Part shown: piece after piece, positions 61,101 to 64,000 of the stretch
Layout: each line of letters begins with the position of its first letter
Position numbering within the stretch: position 1 is the stretch's first letter
NCBI RefSeq assembly: GCF_000308855.1
Contig: NZ_BAGM01000117.1
Location: 181,148 to 245,147, forward strand
From: Nocardia veterana NBRC 100344
GTDB taxonomy: Bacteria > Actinomycetota > Actinomycetes > Mycobacteriales > Mycobacteriaceae
Direction of reading: 5' to 3'
Length of the DNA stretch: 64,000 nucleotides
Made by a program: the position numbers and the translations under genes
Notes under the pieces: model-generated
Seen by the model: the letters and a program-made list of their open reading frames with translations, nothing else
What the model was told of the DNA's origin: nothing
Database searches by the model: none

Positions 61101-64000
61101 CAGCGAGGAGCCGTCGGCGGCGATGTGGTGGACGGCGACGACCAGGACGTGCTCGGCGACGGCGTCGGCGGCGGTGAACAGCCGGGCGCGCAGCGGAACC
61201 TCGGCGGTGACGTCGAAGGCGGCGGTGACGAACTCCGAGACCGTGTTCGGCAGATCGGCCGTGGGCACCGGCACCGGATCCAGCTGCGGTATCGGCGCCT
61301 GCGCGATCGGGAGAATCACCTGCACCGGCCCCGATTCGGTCTGCGGGTACACCGTGCGCAACACCTCGTGACGGGCCACCACGTCGGCGACGGCCACCTG
61401 CAGCGCGGCGACGTCGAGGTCGCCGCGCAGGCGCAAGGCCAGCGGGATGGTGTACGCGGCGGATGTGTCGTCCATCCGGTTCAGCAACCACATCCGCTGC
61501 TGCGCCGGCGAGAGCGGCACCGGTCCGTCGGTCGTGCGCGGCGTGGGCGCGGGGCGGGCCGGTCCGCCCCGGGTCGCCATGGTGGCCGCGGTCAACTCGG
61601 CCACCGTGGGGTGCTCGAAGATCGTCCGCACCGGCACCGTGGTGTCGAAGGCGGCACCCAGCCGCGCTGCCAATTGCGTTGCGGTGAGCGAATTTCCGCC
61701 CAGCGCGAAGAAGTCGTCGTCCAGCCCGACCCGCGCGGATCCAGCGAGCCCCAGGACACCCGCCACGATCTCGGCGACGGTGGCCTCGCCGGCCGAGCGT
61801 GGGGCGCGGAACTCGGTGCTCCGGAACACCGGTTCCGGCAACGCCTTCCGATCCAGCTTGCCGGTCGGCGTCAGCGGAATCCGGTCGATCACCATGATCG
61901 CCGCCGGCACCATGTACGCGGTCAGGCTGCGGGCGGCGTGCGCCACCAATTCGTCGACGTCGACGGTATGTCCCGGCGCGGCAACCACATACGAGACCAG
62001 CGCGGTCTCCCCCGCCGCGTCCCGGACCCCGAGCGTCACCGCGAAGTCGACCGACCCGTGCGCGCTGAGCACCGCGTCGATCTCACCCAGTTCGATGCGC
62101 AGTCCGCGCACCTTCACCTGATGGTCCGACCGGCCCACGTACTCCAGGACCCGGCCGTCGCCGCGCGCCACCCAGCGCACCAGATCGCCGGTCCGGTACA
62201 GCCGGCCGCCGGGCGCCCCGAACGGGTCGGCGACGAAGCGCTCGCCGGTCAGCCCGGCCCGTGCGTGGTATCCGCGGGCCAGGCCCGGACCGCGCAGGTA
62301 CAGCTCACCGGTCACGCCGAGCGGAACCGGACGCAGCCGCCCGTCCAGGACTACGGCGGACATACCGGTGATCGGGCCACCCATATCCAGTGGATCACCG
62401 GCCCGCTTCACCGCGCTCACGGTCGCGAACACCGTGGTCTCGGTGGGTCCGTAGGTGTTGTGGAAGTCGCGGTCGCCGGCCCAGCGCGCCACCAGTTCGG
62501 GCCCGTACGCCTCACCGCCGACGGTGAGTCGCCGCAGCCGCGGCAGGGCCGCCGGATCCAGGGTCCGCAGCACCGCCGGGGTGATGAAGGCGTGGGTCAC
62601 CCGCTCCTCCCGCAGCAGCTGGGTGAGTTCGTCACCGCCGTACACCCCGACGGGGGCGATCACCGCGGTCCCCGAGCCCGCGAAGGCCATCAGCAGTTCC
62701 AGCATCGAGGCGTCGAAGCTCGGCGAGGAGGCGTGCAGGACCCGCACACCGGAATCGACCCGGTAGTGCCGGCGGTGCGCGGCGACGATGGCGCCGACAC
62801 CGGTATGGCTCACCACGACGCCCTTGGGTTTGCCGGTGGTGCCGGAGGTGTAGATCATCCAGGCTGGATTCTCCGGCCGCAGCGGCCGCACGCGCTCGGA
62901 ATCGGCGATCGGCTCGTCGGAGAAGTGCCGCAGCCGAGCCTCGAGTTCGGGATCGTCGAGGACCAGTGGGCGCACCGCGGCGGGCAGGGCGCCGGCGTTC
63001 GCGCGGGTGGTGATACCCACGGCGGCACCGGAATCGGTGAGCATATGCGCGATCCGGTCGGCGGGGTAGTCCGGGTCGACGGGGAGGAATGCCGCACCCG
63101 CCTTGGCGACCGCCCACCACGCGACGATCCACTCGAACGAGCGAGTGATCGCGATCGCCACGAAATCCTCCGGCCCGCAGCCGGATTCGATCAGCAGCCG
63201 CGCCAGCCGATTGGACCGGGCATCCAGTTCGCGATAGCCCAGTTCGCGACCCGCCTGGGTGAGCGCGATCCCGGTGGGATGACGCCGGGCCGCCTCGGCC
63301 AGGAGTTGGTCCAGGGTCCGGATCGCGACCCACGGCGCCGGGCCGGTGTCGAGCAGGGCGGCGCGTTCGGCGGGCGACAACAGGTCGATATCGCCGATCG
63401 CGCGTCGCGGTTCGGCCACGGCCGAGCCGATCACCCGGCCCAGCCGGCGGAGCAGCGCCGCAACCGTCTCGCGGTCGAAAAGATCGGTGGCATAGGTGAT
63501 TTCGATGGGCAGGTGGCCGTCGGCATCGAGTTCGTCCGACACCGTGAACTGCAGATCGAACTTGGCCGCCGGCCGATCGACCTCGATCGGTTCGAGGACC
63601 AGCCCGGGTACGGCGTGCGTACGGTTACCGAGATTCAGATAGCTCAGCGACACCGTGAACAGCGGGTTGCGGTCCGGCGAGCGGGTCGCACCCACCGCGT
63701 CGACCACGCGGTCGAACGGCAGGGCGGCGTGGCCGAATGCGGCCAGATCCACCTCGCGGGTATGCGCCAGCACCTCCCCGAAGGTGTGGTCGGGCCGCGG
63801 CCGGGTGCGCAGGGTGAGGGTGTTGACGAACATGCCGACCAGGTCGTCCAGCGCCCGCGCGCCCCGTACCGCGACCGGGGTGCCGATCGCGATGTCGTCG
63901 CCGCCGGTCAACCGGGCCAGCAGCACCGCCAACGCCGCATGCCACACCATGAACGCGGTCGCGCCGTGCGCCTTGGCCAGGCGCTGGACCGCCGCCGCGA
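51195..64000 (-). CDS. Non-ribosomal peptide synthetase, C-terminal part with thioesterase (5' end outside window)
   Basis: This is a terminal NRPS whose N-terminus lies to the right of the window; at least 4,268 codons are present. Domain order is C (partial)-A-T, C-A-T, C-A-T, C-A-T-TE. Adenylation cores lie near 62835, 59630, 56470 and 53265. All complete C domains keep HHxxxDG, and all carrier domains have the modified serine (LGGNSL, LGGTSL in the last). No epimerase is visible. Codes read by eye: DALFTGTVFK, DLWHLILVSK, DQEMGGSISK and DVWHFSLVDK; only the last (Ser) is a recognised code. Two micro-ORFs and mbtH follow in the same direction. An in-frame ATG at 63950 lies inside the first C domain and is not the true start. 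Confidence 0.97.
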   Translation of the reverse strand, partial: AAAVQRLAKAHGATAFMVWHAALAVLLARLTGGDDIAIGTPVAVRGARALDDLVGMFVNTLTLRTRPRPDHTFGEVLAHTREVDLAAFGHAALPFDRVVDAVGATRSPDRNPLFTVSLSYLNLGNRTHAVPGLVLEPIEVDRPAAKFDLQFTVSDELDADGHLPIEITYATDLFDRETVAALLRRLGRVIGSAVAEPRRAIGDIDLLSPAERAALLDTGPAPWVAIRTLDQLLAEAARRHPTGIALTQAGRELGYRELDARSNRLARLLIESGCGPEDFVAIAITRSFEWIVAWWAVAKAGAAFLPVDPDYPADRIAHMLTDSGAAVGITTRANAGALPAAVRPLVLDDPELEARLRHFSDEPIADSERVRPLRPENPAWMIYTSGTTGKPKGVVVSHTGVGAIVAAHRRHYRVDSGVRVLHASSPSFDASMLELLMAFAGSGTAVIAPVGVYGGDELTQLLREERVTHAFITPAVLRTLDPAALPRLRRLTVGGEAYGPELVARWAGDRDFHNTYGPTETTVFATVSAVKRAGDPLDMGGPITGMSAVVLDGRLRPVPLGVTGELYLRGPGLARGYHARAGLTGERFVADPFGAPGGRLYRTGDLVRWVARGDGRVLEYVGRSDHQVKVRGLRIELGEIDAVLSAHGSVDFAVTLGVRDAAGETALVSYVVAAPGHTVDVDELVAHAARSLTAYMVPAAIMVIDRIPLTPTGKLDRKALPEPVFRSTEFRAPRSAGEATVAEIVAGVLGLAGSARVGLDDDFFALGGNSLTATQLAARLGAAFDTTVPVRTIFEHPTVAELTAATMATRGGPARPAPTPRTTDGPVPLSPAQQRMWLLNRMDDTSAAYTIPLALRLRGDLDVAALQVAVADVVARHEVLRTVYPQTESGPVQVILPIAQAPIPQLDPVPVPTADLPNTVSEFVTAAFDVTAEVPLRARLFTAADAVAEHVLVVAVHHIAADGSSLVPLARDVMTAYAARRSGTAPAWAPLPVQYADFALWQRDLLGAEDDPDSLAARQLAFWTRTLAALPDQLALPTDRPRPAVVSTAGGTVDFTVDPALHARLVELGRARGATLFMVVHAAFAALLARLSATADIAVGTPIAGRGDTALDDVVGMFVNTLVLRTRIDPDAGFADLLATVRDGDLAAFSHADIPFERLVEVLNPVRSTARHPLFQVGFSFHNQAAADFVLDGLTVDTADFDTAVSQFDLHLVITDRYDASGTPLGLAASFTYASALFDPATVDGFGQRLLRLLEAICADPDRPIGLVDLLGADERVRILDGWNDTHDPALVGTTLPELWNATVAAAGAAPALIVDHAGSVERVDYAELAGQVNRLARHLVAMGVGPETRVALAMRRSRELIVAMYAVAVAGGAYVPVDPDQPAGRVDYILRTADPTCVLVSGPAGVAVPETGLPVVDVAAADLARLSTDPLTDRDRRAPLSPQHPAYVVFTSGSTGRPKGVTVTHAAITNQLLWKTAEFGMGADDVVLLKTAATFDLSVWEFWSAAVAGGRLVVAAPDGHRDPGYLAHLMTREGVTTLHVVPSMLDALLTATGDRLPASLRRVLAIGEALPAATAQRMRAGGSARLYNLYGPTEAAVSITVHPVDDSDVATVPIGRPEANSAVYVLDSRLLPVPVGVPGELYLAGAQLARGYHGRAGLTAERFVANPFAPGARMYRTGDLVVWNAAGGLEYRGRTDFQVKVRGFRIEPGEIEAALRALPGIAQVAVLAQPDPRTGDRLVAYLVPAAAELDPAAVKTALAQTLPSYMVPEAFVVLDALPLTVNGKLDRAALPRPAFEATAYRAPETAAEQAIAEIFAAVLGADRVGADDDFFALGGNSLLATQVVARIGAAFDTRVPVRLLFEAATVAALAARVAEYIGTGERVALTARPRPEVLPLSLAQQRMWFLNRFEPESAAYNVPAAVRLYGDLRVEALQQAVLDVLGRHEVLRTVYPQTPHGVVQHILPVAQVPAELIPQPTAAAEVGARIAELAGLGFDVSTEVPIRIALLRISASEHVLVFVVHHIAADGWSMRPLTRDVMLAYAARTAGTAPQWAPLPVQYADYALWQRAVLGSEDDARSLISTQAEYWRERLAGLPDEVNLPTDRPRPAVQSARGGRVVFPISQQLRTRLTELGRAHHATLFMVVHAAWALFVARMSGTDDVAIGTPVAGRGEAELDDVVGMFVNTLVLRTRVPGEIDFIELLDLVRDTDLQAFGHADLPFERLVELVDPERSTARHPLFQVMLTFQNLPQREFELPGLRVEAVDFDFDAEQFDLSLTVQETADGLLADLSYARDLFDHGTVESFARRFTGLLAAVADEPRRPVGTVALLSPAEYERFTHMDGGPVLARDLLPEVLVRGVRFGPERVAVRIDGRSVTYGELDRQSSQLARVLIEAGVGPERAVAIALPRSYEMIAAVWAVAKAGGAYVPVDPSYPPERVRHMVTDSAAVIGVTTTEFVAGLPAATDWLVLDDPATADACARRRAEPVTDADRIRPLRPDNAAYTIYTSGSTGLPKGVTVTHRRVANLAAHATRLCRVEPRHRFLHVCSPSFDQSLEEWLLAFGSGATLVIAPPAILGGRELAELLRAERVTHTMITPAMLATVDPADLPDLEVVGAGGDATTPELLAKWQPGRRFVNSYGPTEATISSAYAVLVAGAPITIGTPVPGSVTLVLDARLQPVPPGVAGELYVVGDALARGYHRRAGLSAQRFVACPWGGPGTRMYRTGDLVRWIVGRTGEWELEYLGRTDFQVKIRGFRIELGEIDAVLTGHDDIDFAVTLGRETPTGATALVSYVRAVPGRSVDPQQLIGYAARSLPAHMVPAAVVVLDEVPLTPVGKLDRKALPQPQFRARDYREPGTPQQRLVAAVLAETLGVPRVGVDDDFFELGGNSLIATQVVARLGDRLGSRIPVRTVFEASTVRALAERLAAHGGGGRPAPAARPRPQRIPLSPAQQRMWLSNRIDPGSAAYNVPFAVRLTGAVDTAALVRAFADVVDRHEVLRTIYPESDGGPSQVVTATAEPEFRIGTVTEDEAESVVAQLLSRPFDVTTQVPVRGALLRVIDADEPAYLLVLSLHHICADGASAAPLTRDLLAAYTARRADAAPHWPALPMQYADYALWQRELLGAEDDPQSPVSVQSEYWRTALAGLPEQLDLPADRPRPLVQSLRGRAISFEISAERHAALHRLARTRRASLFMVVQAALSVLLARLSGTDDIAVGAPVAGRGEAELDDLIGMFVNTLVLRARIAPRDSFADLLDQVRETDLAAFANSDVPFERLVELLDPARSTGRHPLFQVALSFQNLNRATVRLPGLEVRELEVDTRTSQFDLHWYLTDTYDETGAPAGIAAAVTYATDLFDAATVQRFVQRFLRVLDAVGADAAVAVGDIDLLDADERHRLLVDYNDTGWNPALPATGGDHPHTLTARFAAAVAAHPCTVALAEDRAGIAVAQRVLTYAEFAARTNRLARYLIDRGIGPDRRVAVAMPRSIELLVAVYAVLAAGAAYVPIDPDQPAERRRHIIATAQPECVLALADSAIDDAIAVDELDLSHYADDPVTDADRRSPLRPDHLAYVIFTSGSTGRPKGVAVSHAAIVNRLLWMQSEYGLTTEDVVLQKTPVTFDVSVWELFWPLQVGARLVVAAPQGHRDPDYLARVVAAESVTTLHFVPSMLAAFLAESDLGSCGSLRRVFASGEALPAAVAQRLVARTGARLHNLYGPTEAAVDVTYHEVTGRDTTTVPIGRPVANTRVYVLDSRLRPVPAGVTGELYLAGAQLARGYLARPDLTAERFVADPFATGERMYRTGDLATWNADGELEYRGRSDFQVKLRGLRIEPGEIEAALTELPEVDRAVVVVHGDDAAQQQLVAYVVAAPDRSVDGDRLRTALAHRLPAYMAPAAVVTLAELPVNASGKLDRRALPAPPRQAREFRAPRTAAERTVCEAFAQVLDLERVGLDDNFFELGGTSLLATSLVARLGTTLGRRVPVLTLFTASTPAALLAELDAGAGIDADAAFDVLLPLRRNGFGEPLFCIHPVGGVAWSFAGLAAVIERPLYGLQSPALSGASLPGSVEEWAGHYVAAIRSVQPEGPYHLLGWSLGGVLAHAVAVRLQDEGEQVALLAVMDSHLGPTVADGGEPVAVAELLGGLLGERAGEMGEPALDADIASVLATLPEPFAGLGTDRITSILDAAVRSVELVAAHRPRTYHGDLTYFVAAQDESSAPAVAQWSAVVTGDIGSHVLPATHWRMTSAAALSRIGAVLTELDRRREFGETAQ
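55240..58310 (-). other. NRPS-2 module c: C - A - T, code with Gln/Glu at the pocket entrance
   Basis: The C domain has HHIAADGWSM near 57920. The A domain has SFDQSLEEWLLAFG, HTMITPAML, VVGAGGDAT and NSYGPTEATIS, giving DQEMGGSISK. The acidic Glu at position 239 occurs in several lysine-type codes, so a basic side chain is possible, but no known code matches. The T domain has LGGNSLIATQV near 55340. Confidence 0.8.
58390..61515 (-). other. NRPS-2 module b: C - A - T, unusual serine-like code
   Basis: The C domain has HHIAADGSSL near 61120. The A domain has TFDLSVWEFW, TLHVVPSML, VLAIGEAL and NLYGPTEAAVS, giving DLWHLILVSK. This shares the pattern I-LVSK with module 1 of the other NRPS (DVWDFILVSK), so the two may choose related, non-standard residues. 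The T domain has LGGNSLLATQV near 58490. Confidence 0.8.
61600..64000 (-). other. NRPS-2 module a: C (partial) - A - T, substrate unassigned
   Basis: The window cuts the C domain in its N-terminal half; its second half is seen at 64000-63390. It carries GTPVAVRGARALDDLVGMFVN where the other C domains have GTPxxGRGExxLDDL. The A domain has SFDASMLELLMA, HAFITPAVL, LTVGGEAY and NTYGPTETTVF, giving DALFTGTVFK, a probably hydrophobic pocket that I cannot assign. The T domain has LGGNSLTATQL near 61695. Confidence 0.8.

Noticed and set aside
63950..63952. ATG at 63950 as the start of the second NRPS
   Set aside because: It lies in the middle of a condensation domain, and the frame stays open to the right edge, so the gene begins outside the window.

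Overview
The window is high-GC actinobacterial DNA. The methylcrotonyl-CoA carboxylase/acyl-CoA dehydrogenase/CitE block has the gene order of the Mycobacterium tuberculosis Rv2498c-Rv2502c/Rv2506 leucine-catabolism locus. That, together with NrtR, tandem-TetR and very large NRPS genes, suggests Mycobacteriales, most likely Nocardia or a close relative. The genus is an inference. No rRNA, tRNA, CRISPR array or insertion sequence was seen.

Layout. (1) Positions 1-27238, minus strand: one uninterrupted reading frame of at least 9,079 codons. It is the N-terminal part of a giant NRPS that starts at a TTG codon and runs off the left edge. Eight modules are visible: C-A-T, C-A-T, C-A-T, C-A-T, C-A-T, C-A-T-E, C-A-T and C-A. 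Adenylation codes read from the sequence give Thr at modules 2 and 5 and Ser at modules 4 and 7. Module 6 carries an epimerase and is followed by a condensation domain of a different type. The first condensation domain is of the EntF-like starter type, so the product is probably N-acylated. (2) 27.6-33.9 kb: cobM, a monooxygenase-like/cupin fusion, a PPOX-fold flavin/F420 enzyme, a two-component system, and a divergent two-gene FtsX/MacB-type ABC exporter. (3) 33.9-42.6 kb: a six-gene minus-strand leucine/ketone operon (accD1, accA1, acyl-CoA dehydrogenase, MaoC, citE-like lyase, acetoacetyl-CoA synthetase). A divergent TetR regulator faces it across an operator-like region. (4) 42.6-50.5 kb: a regulator-rich stretch with an SRPBCC protein, a double TetR protein, a four-helix membrane protein, an NrtR-type Nudix regulator with a perfect palindrome, a small unknown protein, a shortened BTAD/AAA regulator behind an AT-rich palindromic promoter region, and an ArsR/SRPBCC pair with its own palindrome. 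(5) 50.5-64 kb, minus strand: the C-terminal end of a second NRPS (partial C, A-T, then three C-A-T modules and a type I thioesterase; last residue Ser). It is followed by two paralogous micro-ORFs of 29 and 31 codons, a strong hairpin, and an MbtH-like protein.

How it fits together. The two NRPS genes point the same way and share near-identical Ser-module signatures, but 24 kb of primary metabolism and regulators separates them. The window does not show whether they make one product or two. The most unusual element is the pair of tiny, related, well-translated-looking ORFs between the thioesterase end of the second NRPS and mbtH; I recognise no described family for them.
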